A stretch of 47,184 nucleotides of DNA, taken from the NCBI GenBank assembly GCA_900540425.1, contig UQFU01000005.1, positions 1-47,184 on the forward strand, in the 5' to 3' direction. The position numbers and the translations under genes are program-made. Below the pieces are notes generated by a model that saw nothing but the letters and a program-made list of their open reading frames with translations, did not search any database and was not told the DNA's origin. Origin of the DNA: an uncultured Alphaproteobacteria bacterium. GTDB taxonomy: Bacteria; Pseudomonadota; Alphaproteobacteria; RF32; CAG-239. How positions within the stretch are numbered: the first letter of the stretch is position 1; the number at the start of each line of letters is the position of its first letter. This document shows positions 18,163 to 26,167 of this stretch, piece by piece.

Positions 18163-18822
18163 TTATTCTGCAGCGATTGAACTGGCTTGCTCTTCTGCCA
18201 GCGGGATATCGTCAAAAACCACCGGAATATTCTTTTTAAATTCCCGCAGAACCATTTTCATAATCTGCTGAACCGTCGGATGTGCGGCCGGAGCAGTTCT
18301 CAGACGCAGAACATGGCGCCATTCCCGCAAATTGGCAGTCATAATGATTTCCGCTTTGGTCGAATGCGGCAAAACCATGCGACAGGCATCGGCCTTGCAA
18401 CCCAGTTCTGCCATTTTAAGATAAGCCTTTTCAATGTCTTTCATACAGTTGAGCCAAACTTCATATTCCGGAGAACCTTCAGGGATATGAACCGGTTTCA
18501 TAACCGAAATTTCGTTGCCGAATTTATCTTTGGCATAAAGGCAATAACGTGTACTCTCAACCGCAAAACTGACCAGACGGTGACGGGTAATGTCTTTGAG
18601 AACGCCGGTGTCGGCAATGATTTTCAGCGAAATTGAAAAATGTTCAATCATTGCCTCATGCCCGAGGTCAATCAGCTTTTTTATCATTTTGGGGGCGGAT
18701 TCGTCCGTAATTTTATCTTCGCTTTTATAGCAGTTTCTTGCACAGCGTTCCAAGTGCTTCAGGATTTCGTTTCCGTTCAGCGGCGTAAAAATTTCAACAC
18801 TCGGTTCAATAACTCTGACCAT
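18163..18822 (-). CDS. thyX: Flavin-dependent thymidylate synthase ThyX
   Basis: ThyX makes dTMP from dUMP with FAD, NADPH and methylenetetrahydrofolate. The 219-residue protein carries the ThyX signature in the form RHRLVSFAVESTRY, with the arginine, histidine and serine positions kept. It has the second conserved block NLREWRHVLRLRTAPAAHP. The SFAVESTRYC form differs from the better-known SINEQSGRY form but resembles a known ThyX subgroup. GGGGGGAAC precedes the ATG. It stands alone, divergent from the nuclease gene. Whether the genome also has thyA cannot be seen here. Confidence 0.9.
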   Translation of the reverse strand: MVRVIEPSVEIFTPLNGNEILKHLERCARNCYKSEDKITDESAPKMIKKLIDLGHEAMIEHFSISLKIIADTGVLKDITRHRLVSFAVESTRYCLYAKDKFGNEISVMKPVHIPEGSPEYEVWLNCMKDIEKAYLKMAELGCKADACRMVLPHSTKAEIIMTANLREWRHVLRLRTAPAAHPTVQQIMKMVLREFKKNIPVVFDDIPLAEEQASSIAAE

Positions 18823-18974
18823 AACTCGTTCCCCCCAAAAATTAAGTTTAAGCCATATTAAGCCAAAAGTTTCTTAAAACCAAGTCAAACGATAGATTGA
18901 TTAACAGCAAAGTAACAATATTTTTACCAAATGGGAGATATAAAGAAATCATTAGCGGCAAGCGGAGAGTAGGA

Positions 18975-19910
18975 ATGATATTCGTAAAAAAGTTTTTGTT
19001 CGGAATAGGGGCGGTTTTGTTAATTTTGTGGGGCGGTGCCGGTACCCAAAGCAAGAATGTCCTCTTGCAGGGGGGCGGTTTTATCGGTTTGCTGATTGGC
19101 TTGGTTGTCCTGTATCTGTTCTTGAAAATGGCTTGGCGCGCCATGGGTTGCCTCCCGTCATTTTTGATTTTTTCCGGCATTTCCTTGTTTATCCTCTATG
19201 CCATCGGCGCTTTTAACGGCGGTATCGGCAACATGGGGGCTAATTTAAAAAGTTTTCTCGGACAAAAACCGCAGCCGCAAAGACAAATGCTGCCGCCGGG
19301 AGATTTTTCCGAACCGGAAGGTTTGAACGGGGATGATGAAACGGCCGGAGATAAAATCGGCAGTTTTGTTGATAATATATCCGAAAAATTCGGATCTGCA
19401 CCGCGCCGTACGGTTCCTTCCATCAGCGCTTATCCGCTTATCCGCAGTTCTGCCCGCGTTGTCAATGGCGATACTCTGAAAATCCAAGGGTTTTATTTCC
19501 GCCTTTATGGAATAGACGCGCCGGATTCCGACCAAACATGCGCCGATAAAAACAAGCGTTCGTACAAATGCGGCCTGAAAGCGGCAACCTGGCTGCGGGA
19601 CTGGATTTTGGACTATGAGTTGGAATGTCGGGTAATGCAGCGCGACCAGCGCGGCAACATGGCCGGTGTCTGCTTTTTGGGCGAATATGACCTGGGCGCG
19701 GCATTGGTTGCTTCCGGCTGGGCTTTGGCCGCTGCCAAATATACCGATATTTATGTTCCCTATGAACAAGAAGCCCGGCGCAATAAAAACGGTTTGTGGA
19801 GCGGAACTTTTTATCGTCCGGAAGATTGGAGAATTTTGAAGGCGCAAAAACCGGATATCAAAATTATCAAGCCCAAAAATCCCAAGAAAAAAGGCATTTG
19901 GGGGTTCTGA
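18975..19910 (+). CDS. Membrane-anchored staphylococcal-nuclease-like protein
   Basis: The 311-residue protein starts with three hydrophobic helices (about 7-21, 35-51 and 60-79). A Gln/Pro-rich linker leads to an SNase-like domain (about 156-290) with VVNGDTLKIQGFYFRLYGID and a conserved ALVASGWALA helix. The arginine of the RLYGIDAP loop is kept, but the residue after the proline is aspartate where glutamate is usual. The ARRNKNGLWSG end is typical of the family. Cysteines (DQTC, KCG, ELEC, GVC) suggest disulfides and a periplasmic domain. ATG 18975 has GTAGGA before it and is preferred over an in-frame codon at 18897. The stop overlaps tsaE by one base. Confidence 0.8.
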   Translation: MIFVKKFLFGIGAVLLILWGGAGTQSKNVLLQGGGFIGLLIGLVVLYLFLKMAWRAMGCLPSFLIFSGISLFILYAIGAFNGGIGNMGANLKSFLGQKPQPQRQMLPPGDFSEPEGLNGDDETAGDKIGSFVDNISEKFGSAPRRTVPSISAYPLIRSSARVVNGDTLKIQGFYFRLYGIDAPDSDQTCADKNKRSYKCGLKAATWLRDWILDYELECRVMQRDQRGNMAGVCFLGEYDLGAALVASGWALAAAKYTDIYVPYEQEARRNKNGLWSGTFYRPEDWRILKAQKPDIKIIKPKNPKKKGIWGF

Positions 19911-20389
19911 TGAACGAAAACGAAACTTTCGATCTTCTGACAACGGCTGAAGCCGATACCGTCCGGCTCGGGCAAAAACTGGCGCATTTTGCCCAAAAGG
20001 GAGATACCTTTGCCTTGTTTGGAACTTTGGGGATGGGCAAAAGCGTCTTGGCGCGCGCGTTTATCCGGGAATTGACAGGCGCCAAAGAGGTTCCCAGCCC
20101 GACTTTTACGCTGCTGCAAAGTTACGAAGCGCCCGATTTTGAGATTTATCATTTTGACCTCTATCGTTTGAAGTCGCCGGAAGAAATTTTTGAAATCGGC
20201 ATGGAAGACGCGTTATACGGCGGCGTCTGCCTGATTGAATGGCCGGAACAGATGGGCGGCTACCTTCCCCGGGATGTTTTTCGGGTCGAGTTTCAGCCGG
20301 AAGGGAAGGGGCGGCGGATAACAATCCGTGCCGTATCGCCGCAAAAGCAGCAGCGGCTGCAACAGCTGAAAGCCGAATTTAATGACTAA
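19910..20389 (+). CDS. tsaE: tRNA t6A biosynthesis ATPase TsaE
   Basis: TsaE works with TsaB and TsaD to make N6-threonylcarbamoyladenosine at position 37 of ANN-decoding tRNAs. The 159-residue product has the P-loop GTLGMGKSV (about 37-45). The family block PSPTFTLLQSYEAPDFEIYH and the FDLYRL and LIEWPEQ motifs follow. The ATG at 19910 overlaps the stop of the preceding gene (TGATG) and fits family length. It overlaps hprK by 8 bases. Confidence 0.95.
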   Translation: MNENETFDLLTTAEADTVRLGQKLAHFAQKGDTFALFGTLGMGKSVLARAFIRELTGAKEVPSPTFTLLQSYEAPDFEIYHFDLYRLKSPEEIFEIGMEDALYGGVCLIEWPEQMGGYLPRDVFRVEFQPEGKGRRITIRAVSPQKQQRLQQLKAEFND

Positions 20390-20768
20390 TATTCATGCTT
20401 CTTGCGTTTGTTGGCAAAATCGCGGCATTCTGCTGCTTGGAGCTTCCGGCAGCGGGAAATCGGATTTATGCTTGCGCCTGATTAGCGGGCAGGGGGCGGA
20501 ACTTGTTGCCGATGACCGGGTTGACCTGATTGTTTCACGGGAAACAATTTATGCTTCGGCTCCTGAAATATTGGCCGGAATGCTTGAGGTTCGCGGGGTT
20601 GGAATTCTTAAACTGCCCAGCCTGCGCCGCTCCCGTCTTGATTTGGCGGTGGAGCTTGTTTCCGCGCCGCAAGAGTTTGACCGCCTGCCGCTGTCGGCGG
20701 TTTGGGAATTCAGCGGCTGCAAACTGCCCTTGCTGCGTTTGAAGCTTCCGCTCCCGATAAAATTTTAG
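20382..20768 (+). CDS. hprK: HPr kinase/phosphorylase, short type, C-terminus apparently frameshifted
   Basis: HprK phosphorylates and dephosphorylates a serine of HPr in PTS-linked regulation; alphaproteobacteria have a short form containing only the catalytic domain. The P-loop GASGSGKSD is at residues 20-28, followed by ELVADDRVDL and the EVRGVGILKLP signature. The frame closes after 128 residues in LPLLRLKLPLPIKF. The overlapping frame from about 20735 instead reads AFEASAPDKILAALRWPPAV and stops at 20798-20800; FEASAP is the expected family ending. A one-base deletion near 20736 would explain this, either a real mutation or a sequence error. A near-parS site lies within the gene. Confidence 0.82.
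   Translation: MTNIHASCVCWQNRGILLLGASGSGKSDLCLRLISGQGAELVADDRVDLIVSRETIYASAPEILAGMLEVRGVGILKLPSLRRSRLDLAVELVSAPQEFDRLPLSAVWEFSGCKLPLLRLKLPLPIKF
20531..20546. promoter_or_regulatory. Near-parS site (15 of 16 matches)
   Basis: TGTTTCACGGGAAACA differs from the perfect parS TGTTTCACGTGAAACA only at position 10. It lies in hprK and encodes VSRET, the same peptide that the parS sites encode in rsmG and mnmG. Binding by ParB is possible but unproven. Confidence 0.4.
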
Positions 20769-20888
20769 CCGCCTTGCGCTGGCCTCCGGCAGTAAAATAG
20801 CTTGTGATGACTTTGATAAGTTTGTTGATTTTCGGGGCGGTTAGTTCTAAGATGCTCATAATTTGATTTAACAGATAAGAGAGTTTCC

Positions 20889-21680
20889 ATGCTTGTACGC
20901 GTCATTGAAAATTTTTTAAGAAGACAGGGAAAACCGCTGGTTAAGTTTGTTTCCCGGGTTGGCGAACTGTCGATTTTTATCGCCCAGTCATTATACCATA
21001 GCGTTACCCCGCCGTTTTATTGGCGGCTGTTGGTGCGTCAAATGGTCGATATCGGGTTCTATTCGCTTCCGGTTGTCGGTTTGACGACGATTTTTGCCGG
21101 TATGGTCATTGCCCTGCAAAGTTATTCCGGTTTTGCCAGCTTTGGCGCCGAGAGCACGGTTGCCAGCGTGGTGCTGATTTCCGTAACCCGCGAGCTTGCG
21201 CCGGTCTTGTCTGCCCTGATGGTGGCCGGGCGTATCGGTGCGGCAATGGCCGCCGAAATCGGAACCATGCGCGTTACCGAACAGATTGATGCCCTGGTAA
21301 CCCTTTCGACCAATCCGTTCAAATATCTGGTGGCGCCGCGTCTGATTGCCGGCGTGCTGGTTTTGCCGATTTTGGTTTTGATTGGCGATGTCATCGGTAT
21401 TTTCGGCGGTTATGTCGTCGGCGTCTACAAACTGGGATTTAACCCGGCCAACTACATTAATGCAACCCTGCAAGACCTGCAAGCGCTGGACATTACCACA
21501 GGTGTTGTCAAAGCGGCGGTTTTCGGCTTTATTATTTCGCTGATGGGCTGCTATAACGGTTACAAGTCCAAAGGCGGCGCCCAAGGCGTGGGAACGGCTA
21601 CGACCAATGCGGTGGTGTCGGCTTCTATCCTGATTTTGATTTTCAACTATATCATTACCGAAGTTTTCTTCTCCAAATAA
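20889..21680 (+). CDS. mlaE: Phospholipid-transport permease MlaE
   Basis: MlaE is the inner-membrane permease of the Mla system, which moves phospholipids between the inner and outer membranes. The 263-residue protein has about five membrane segments and the MlaE block RELAPVLSALMVAGRIGAA, followed by AEIGTMRVTEQIDAL. GATAAGAGAG precedes the ATG. mlaF follows after 13 bases. An MlaD-type substrate-binding gene is not next to it here. Confidence 0.93.
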   Translation: MLVRVIENFLRRQGKPLVKFVSRVGELSIFIAQSLYHSVTPPFYWRLLVRQMVDIGFYSLPVVGLTTIFAGMVIALQSYSGFASFGAESTVASVVLISVTRELAPVLSALMVAGRIGAAMAAEIGTMRVTEQIDALVTLSTNPFKYLVAPRLIAGVLVLPILVLIGDVIGIFGGYVVGVYKLGFNPANYINATLQDLQALDITTGVVKAAVFGFIISLMGCYNGYKSKGGAQGVGTATTNAVVSASILILIFNYIITEVFFSK

Positions 21681-21693
21681 TGAGGAACCAACA

Positions 21694-22458
21694 ATGTCAG
21701 ATGCAAAAATAAAAATTTCCGGCCTCAAAAAATCTTTTGGCAAAAAAATCGTTTTGGACGGTGTGGATTTAGAAATTGCCAAGGGGGAATCTTTGGTGGT
21801 TATCGGCGGTTCCGGAACCGGAAAATCGGTCTTGATAAAATGTATCCAGGGGCTGCTTCAGCCCGATGCCGGTTCTATACTGGTTGACGATAGCGAAGTT
21901 GTCGGCCTTAATGAAAACGAAAAAGAAGAAATGCATGCCAAAATGGGAATGTTGTTTCAGGGCGGTGCATTGTTTGACAGCTTAAGCGTATGGGAAAACG
22001 TGGCCTTTGGATTGCTCGAAAATAAAAAAATGCCCAAAAAACAGGCCAAAAACGAAGCTGTCCGCGTTTTGCGGCAGGTCGGACTGGCGCCAGACGTTGC
22101 CGATTTGTCTCCGTCCGAACTTTCCGGCGGCATGCAAAAGCGCGTCGGACTGGCCCGGGCAATTGCCACCCGTCCCGAAATCATCTTTTTTGACGAACCG
22201 ACTACCGGTCTTGATCCGATTATGGCCGACGTTATCAATGATTTGATTATTGAATCCGTAAAAGGCCTGGGGGCAACGGCTTTGACCATTACCCACGATA
22301 TGGCTTCGGCACGCAAGATCGCCGACCGTATCGCCATGCTTTATCATGGCAAAATCATCTGGCAGGGAACGGTTAAGGAAATGGATAAAACGACCAATCC
22401 CTATGTTTGCCAGTTTATTAACGGCTGCTCTCAGGGGCCGATTAAGGTAGAGGTATAA
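21694..22458 (+). CDS. mlaF: Phospholipid-transport ATPase MlaF
   Basis: MlaF is the ABC ATPase that powers MlaE. It has Walker A GGSGTGKS (38-45), a Q-loop in GMLFQGGALFDSL (a pattern typical of MlaF), the signature LSGGMQKRVGLARA, Walker B FFDEPTTGLDP and the H-loop THDMASA. The 254-residue length is normal. GAGGAACC precedes the ATG. It lies directly after mlaE and three bases before radA, so all may share a transcript. Confidence 0.94.
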   Translation: MSDAKIKISGLKKSFGKKIVLDGVDLEIAKGESLVVIGGSGTGKSVLIKCIQGLLQPDAGSILVDDSEVVGLNENEKEEMHAKMGMLFQGGALFDSLSVWENVAFGLLENKKMPKKQAKNEAVRVLRQVGLAPDVADLSPSELSGGMQKRVGLARAIATRPEIIFFDEPTTGLDPIMADVINDLIIESVKGLGATALTITHDMASARKIADRIAMLYHGKIIWQGTVKEMDKTTNPYVCQFINGCSQGPIKVEV

Positions 22459-22461
22459 CCG

Positions 22462-23832
22462 ATGGCAAAAAAAGGCGGAAGTGAGTTTGTATGCCAAAAC
22501 TGCGGGGCGGTTTATCCCCGCTGGCAGGGAAAATGCGATGCCTGCGGCGAATGGAATACCATTGTCGAAGAAAAAATCGGTGGTGAGGGTTTTTCCAATC
22601 TTCCGGCCAAACGTAAAGGTAAAATCATTGATTTTGTGCCTTTGAGCGGCAGCCAGGAAAAACTCAACCGCCTCACCACCTCCATCAAAGAACTGGACCG
22701 CGTCTGCGGCGGCGGCTTGGTTCCCGGTTCGGTTATTCTGGTCGGCGGCGATCCCGGCATCGGCAAATCGACTTTGCTGCTTCAAACCTGCGCCAAAATC
22801 GCCAATTTGCCCGACAGTCCCGAATGTTATTATATTTCCGGCGAGGAAGCGATTGACCAGGTGCGAATTCGCGCCAAGCGCCTGGGGCTGGAAACGGCAC
22901 CGGTCAAACTGGCCAGCGCGACCGATATCAAAGATATTATCGCTACTTTGGAAAAGTCGAACGCGGCGGTGGTAATTATCGATTCTATCCAGACCATGTA
23001 CCTGGAAGAGGTTGAATCCACGCCCGGCAGCGTTGCTCAGGTACGCGCCTGCAGCTATGAACTGATAAAGCTGGCCAAGAAAAAAGGCTTTACGCTGTTT
23101 CTGGTCGGCCATGTTACCAAACAGGGATCAATAGCCGGTCCCCGGGTTCTGGAGCACATGGTGGATACGGTGCTGTATTTTGAAGGCGAACGCGGACACC
23201 ACTTTCGAATTTTGCGCGCGGTAAAAAACCGTTACGGCGCTACCGATGAAATTGGCGTTTTTGAAATGCAGGACCAGGGATTGGTTGAAGTTGAAAACCC
23301 TTCGGCATTGTTTTTGGCCGAACGTCAGGGCAATATTTCCGGTTCCTGCGTTTTTGCCGGTATTGAGGGGTCTCGTCCGGTCTTGGTCGAAATTCAGGCT
23401 CTGGTCAGTCCCACCGGTTATTCCAGTCCCAAACGGGCCGTCGTTGGCTGGGACGGCAACCGTCTGGCAATGGTTTTGGCGGTTTTGGAAGCCCGTTGCG
23501 GAATGAATTTGAGTTCTCAGGACGTTTACCTGAATATTGCCGGCGGCCTACGTATTTCCGAGCCGGCAGCCGATTTGGCGGTAGCCATGGCCGTTATTTC
23601 TTCCCTGACCAACAAGCCGCTGCCGCATGATATGGTTATCTTTGGAGAAATCGGGCTTTCAGGCGAGGTGAGGGCGGTCAGCCAGCCGTCGCTTCGCATG
23701 AAAGAAGCCCGCAAACTGGGGTTTGCCAGCGCCATAACGCCGCCGCGCCACAGCAAAGATAACGGCAAAAGCTATGATTTGAATGTTTTTGAAATCGGCA
23801 ATGTTCAAAGATTGATAAATATGTTTAATTGA
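22462..23832 (+). CDS. radA: DNA repair protein RadA
   Basis: RadA is a RecA-like ATPase that drives branch migration during recombinational repair. The 456 residues contain a C4 zinc finger (C11, C14, C25, C28), Walker A GGDPGIGKS (95-103), the RadA-specific KNRYG motif (255-259) and a C-terminal Lon-like domain. GATGG follows mlaF directly, with a three-base gap. All key residues are present. Confidence 0.96.
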   Translation: MAKKGGSEFVCQNCGAVYPRWQGKCDACGEWNTIVEEKIGGEGFSNLPAKRKGKIIDFVPLSGSQEKLNRLTTSIKELDRVCGGGLVPGSVILVGGDPGIGKSTLLLQTCAKIANLPDSPECYYISGEEAIDQVRIRAKRLGLETAPVKLASATDIKDIIATLEKSNAAVVIIDSIQTMYLEEVESTPGSVAQVRACSYELIKLAKKKGFTLFLVGHVTKQGSIAGPRVLEHMVDTVLYFEGERGHHFRILRAVKNRYGATDEIGVFEMQDQGLVEVENPSALFLAERQGNISGSCVFAGIEGSRPVLVEIQALVSPTGYSSPKRAVVGWDGNRLAMVLAVLEARCGMNLSSQDVYLNIAGGLRISEPAADLAVAMAVISSLTNKPLPHDMVIFGEIGLSGEVRAVSQPSLRMKEARKLGFASAITPPRHSKDNGKSYDLNVFEIGNVQRLINMFN

Positions 23833-23848
23833 AAAAGGCTTACCGCAA

Positions 23849-24595
23849 ATGAATAATGTTGATGTCATCATTTTAATTATCGTCGGAATTTCTGCTCTGA
23901 TTGCCCTGAACCGCGGCTTGGTCAAAGAGGTTCTGTCCATAATCGGCTGGGTTCTGGCTACGGTTTCCATTATTTATTTGCTGCCGGTTTTTGAACCCGT
24001 CGTCGAAGAATATATCGTTGGCGGCTGGATGTCGTCAGTTGTAACGGCAATTTTGATTTTAATCGTTTTTATGCTGATTTGGTTTTTTGCCACCAACGGG
24101 CTGATTAAAGATATCCGCAATTCCAAATTAAGTACGGCTGACCGGATTTTAGGCCTGTTTTTTGGCATCGCCCGGGCCTTTTTGCTGGTCGTTTTGTTTA
24201 ATATCATGATTGGCTGGATGATGCCGGAAAAAACGCAGCCTAAAGCGTTGCAAGAGTCAAAATACTTCAAATTGGCCGGATCCTTTGCCAAACCGCTGGA
24301 AGAAATGCTGCCGGAAGAAACCTTGGAGAATATCCGCGAAAAAACGCGTTCCTGGGGAGAAAAGGAACAAAAGGCCGAACCGGAATCTCAAACCCAAAAG
24401 GGATCGGCTCAAAAAACGCGCCGCCGGCCCGGAGACGATGCGGAAGAGCTTTTTGACAAGCTGGCCCGCCCGCAGATTAAAAAATCGTCTGGACGCCCGG
24501 AAAACGCCTCTAAACCGGTTGCTAAAAATTCCGATGGCTATAACAAAAACGAAAGGGATAATCTCGACCGCCTGATTGAAAACACGATAGAATAA
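23849..24595 (+). CDS. cvpA: CvpA family membrane protein
   Basis: CvpA was named for colicin V production; its role is still debated, with links to envelope stress tolerance. The first 125 residues contain about four membrane helices and the family core SALIALNRGLVKEVLSIIGW. The rest (about 150-248) is a charged, Lys/Arg/Glu/Gln-rich cytoplasmic tail. It follows radA, as is common in alphaproteobacteria, and is closed by a terminator. Confidence 0.88.
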   Translation: MNNVDVIILIIVGISALIALNRGLVKEVLSIIGWVLATVSIIYLLPVFEPVVEEYIVGGWMSSVVTAILILIVFMLIWFFATNGLIKDIRNSKLSTADRILGLFFGIARAFLLVVLFNIMIGWMMPEKTQPKALQESKYFKLAGSFAKPLEEMLPEETLENIREKTRSWGEKEQKAEPESQTQKGSAQKTRRRPGDDAEELFDKLARPQIKKSSGRPENASKPVAKNSDGYNKNERDNLDRLIENTIE

Positions 24596-24601
24596 AAAAC
24601 G

Positions 24602-24640
24602 GCCTGTTATCGGAAAATAACAGGCAATTTTATTGTTTTT
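24602..24640 (+). terminator. Terminator between cvpA and recR
   Basis: GCCTGTTAT pairs with ATAACAGGC around a cggaaa loop, followed by a T-rich tract. It lies between convergent cvpA (+) and recR (-) and may serve both. Confidence 0.75.
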
Positions 24641-24654
24641 TCAAAAATATGGAA

Positions 24655-25254
24655 TTATAAAGCCTTGCGTGAATTCAGGGCTAACTGCAAAGTTCCCTCG
24701 TCCATATAATCCAGCTCCGCTCCCATCGGAATTCCCTGAGCCAGCGTCGAAACCTTAATCTCAAACCCTTTCAGCCGCGAAACCAGATAATGCGCCGTTA
24801 TCTGCCCGTCAACCGTTGCCGGCAGCGCCAAAATAACTTCTTTAATGTCTTCCTGCCCGATGCGGGCAATCAGCTGTTCAATATTCAAGTCTTCAGGGGT
24901 TATGCCGTCCAAGGCCGATAAAATTCCGCCTAAGACATGGTATTTTCCCTTAAAAAAGGACACCCTCTCCATTGCCCAAAGATCGGCAACGTCCTGCACA
25001 ACGCATAAAATGCCGTTTTCGCGTAACTCCGAAGCGCAAATGGAGCAGGGGGAAGTTGTATCAAAATTTCCGCAGATTTCACAGGTCTGAACATTATCCG
25101 CCACGTTTTGCATTGCATCGATCAGCGGCATAAGCAGGTTTTCGCGTTTTTTGAGCAGTTGCAAAACAATCCGCCGCGCCGAGCGCGTTCCCAGCGATGG
25201 CAATTTGGAAACCAGCTTGATTAATTTTTCAATATCCTGTCCGGCCATGTCCAT
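24655..25254 (-). CDS. recR: Recombination mediator RecR
   Basis: RecR acts with RecO and RecF to load RecA on gapped DNA. The 199-residue protein has an HhH region (KLPSLGTRSARRIVLQLL), a C4 zinc motif (CEICGNFDTTSPCSIC) and a TOPRIM domain starting LCVVQDVADLWAME. The C-terminal Walker-like ALPATVDGQITAHYL block is also typical. It follows ybaB by three bases in the dnaX-ybaB-recR order. Confidence 0.96.
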   Translation of the reverse strand: MDMAGQDIEKLIKLVSKLPSLGTRSARRIVLQLLKKRENLLMPLIDAMQNVADNVQTCEICGNFDTTSPCSICASELRENGILCVVQDVADLWAMERVSFFKGKYHVLGGILSALDGITPEDLNIEQLIARIGQEDIKEVILALPATVDGQITAHYLVSRLKGFEIKVSTLAQGIPMGAELDYMDEGTLQLALNSRKAL

Positions 25255-25257
25255 ACC

Positions 25258-25578
25258 CTAAAAAGGCAGCTTCAGTCCGCCGAGGTTCATTCCGCCGGTA
25301 ACGTCTTTGACGCCGTTTTGCATCTTGTCGTCAACTTTGTTTTTGGCATCGTTATAAGCAGCAATAATCAAATCTTCCAAAATGTCTTTTTCGTCGATAT
25401 TCAGAAGAGAACCGTCCAACTCCAGCTTTTTCATCTCAAACTTCCCGTTCAGCGTAACTTTTACCATTCCGCCGCCGCTGACGCCTTCGACTTCTTCCTG
25501 GGCCAGTTTTTCCTGCATCTCTTCCATTCTTTTCTGCATTGCTTGCGCTTGTTTCATAATTCCTTGAATATTCATCAT
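25258..25578 (-). CDS. ybaB: YbaB/EbfC family nucleoid-associated protein
   Basis: This 106-residue protein belongs to the small DNA-binding YbaB family, which forms dimers on the nucleoid. It has the family start MKQAQAMQKRMEEMQEKLA (from residue 7) and the GGGMVKVTLNGKFEMKKLEL core. It lies between dnaX and recR, the usual position. The biological role remains loosely defined in the family. Confidence 0.94.
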   Translation of the reverse strand: MMNIQGIMKQAQAMQKRMEEMQEKLAQEEVEGVSGGGMVKVTLNGKFEMKKLELDGSLLNIDEKDILEDLIIAAYNDAKNKVDDKMQNGVKDVTGGMNLGGLKLPF

Positions 25579-25585
25579 TTATTTG

Positions 25586-26167
25586 TTACTCCTCATCAAA
25601 AAAGATTTCGTTTTCCGCCGTATCGTCATCTTCCTCACCCGCCGAATTTTCATTGTTAAATTTGCGGGTCAGTGTCTCGATTTTAGCGCCTTTAAATTCG
25701 GCTAAAATCGCCTTAACCAGCGGATATTCGGAAATATTGCGTTTATATTCTTCTTCCGCGGCTCTTTCTTTGGCGGCAATAGTCTCGCCCAAAGCCCCGT
25801 GGCTGGAATCGATTTTCCATTCTTTGCCCGTAGCTTCAAGCAAAATCTTGTGCAGATTCATCAAAAAGTCGGTGTCAATTTTAATATCCGCCGTCATCTT
25901 GATATAACCGTCGCGGAATTCATGGATTGAAACGTCTTGCTTTAGGGCGCAGGCGGCCAGAATCTTTTTATGATTCTCCATATATTCGATCAAATCTTCC
26001 GGCTTGTTGAAAACGGCGCTTCCTGCCGTTGCAGAAACCTCGGCTACCGGTGCCGGAGAGCTTAAATTACTATTTTTTTTTTCCGCCGGAACGCTTTCTT
26101 GGCGGACGGAAACCGCCGGTACGGCGGGAAAGGAAACAAGGGTAAGATGCGTGCGATAGGCTAGAGT
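25586..26167 (-). CDS. dnaX: DnaX tau-specific C-terminal part, shifted frame
   Basis: This frame stays open from the A9 run (26175-26167) to 25586, 194 codons. It reads a Pro/Ala/Val-rich linker (SFPAVPAVSVRQESVPAEKK) and then the tau C-terminal domain: PEDLIEYMENHKKILAACAL, EFRDGYIKM and ATGKEWKIDSSHG. It has no clear ribosome-binding site of its own at its start. Relative to the N-terminal frame it is offset +1 (equal to loss of one A from the transcript). It can be joined at the A9 run or at the A10 run (26082-26073), because both frames are open between them. It ends in an acidic tail. Confidence 0.8.
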   Translation of the reverse strand, partial: TLAYRTHLTLVSFPAVPAVSVRQESVPAEKKNSNLSSPAPVAEVSATAGSAVFNKPEDLIEYMENHKKILAACALKQDVSIHEFRDGYIKMTADIKIDTDFLMNLHKILLEATGKEWKIDSSHGALGETIAAKERAAEEEYKRNISEYPLVKAILAEFKGAKIETLTRKFNNENSAGEEDDDTAENEIFFDEE

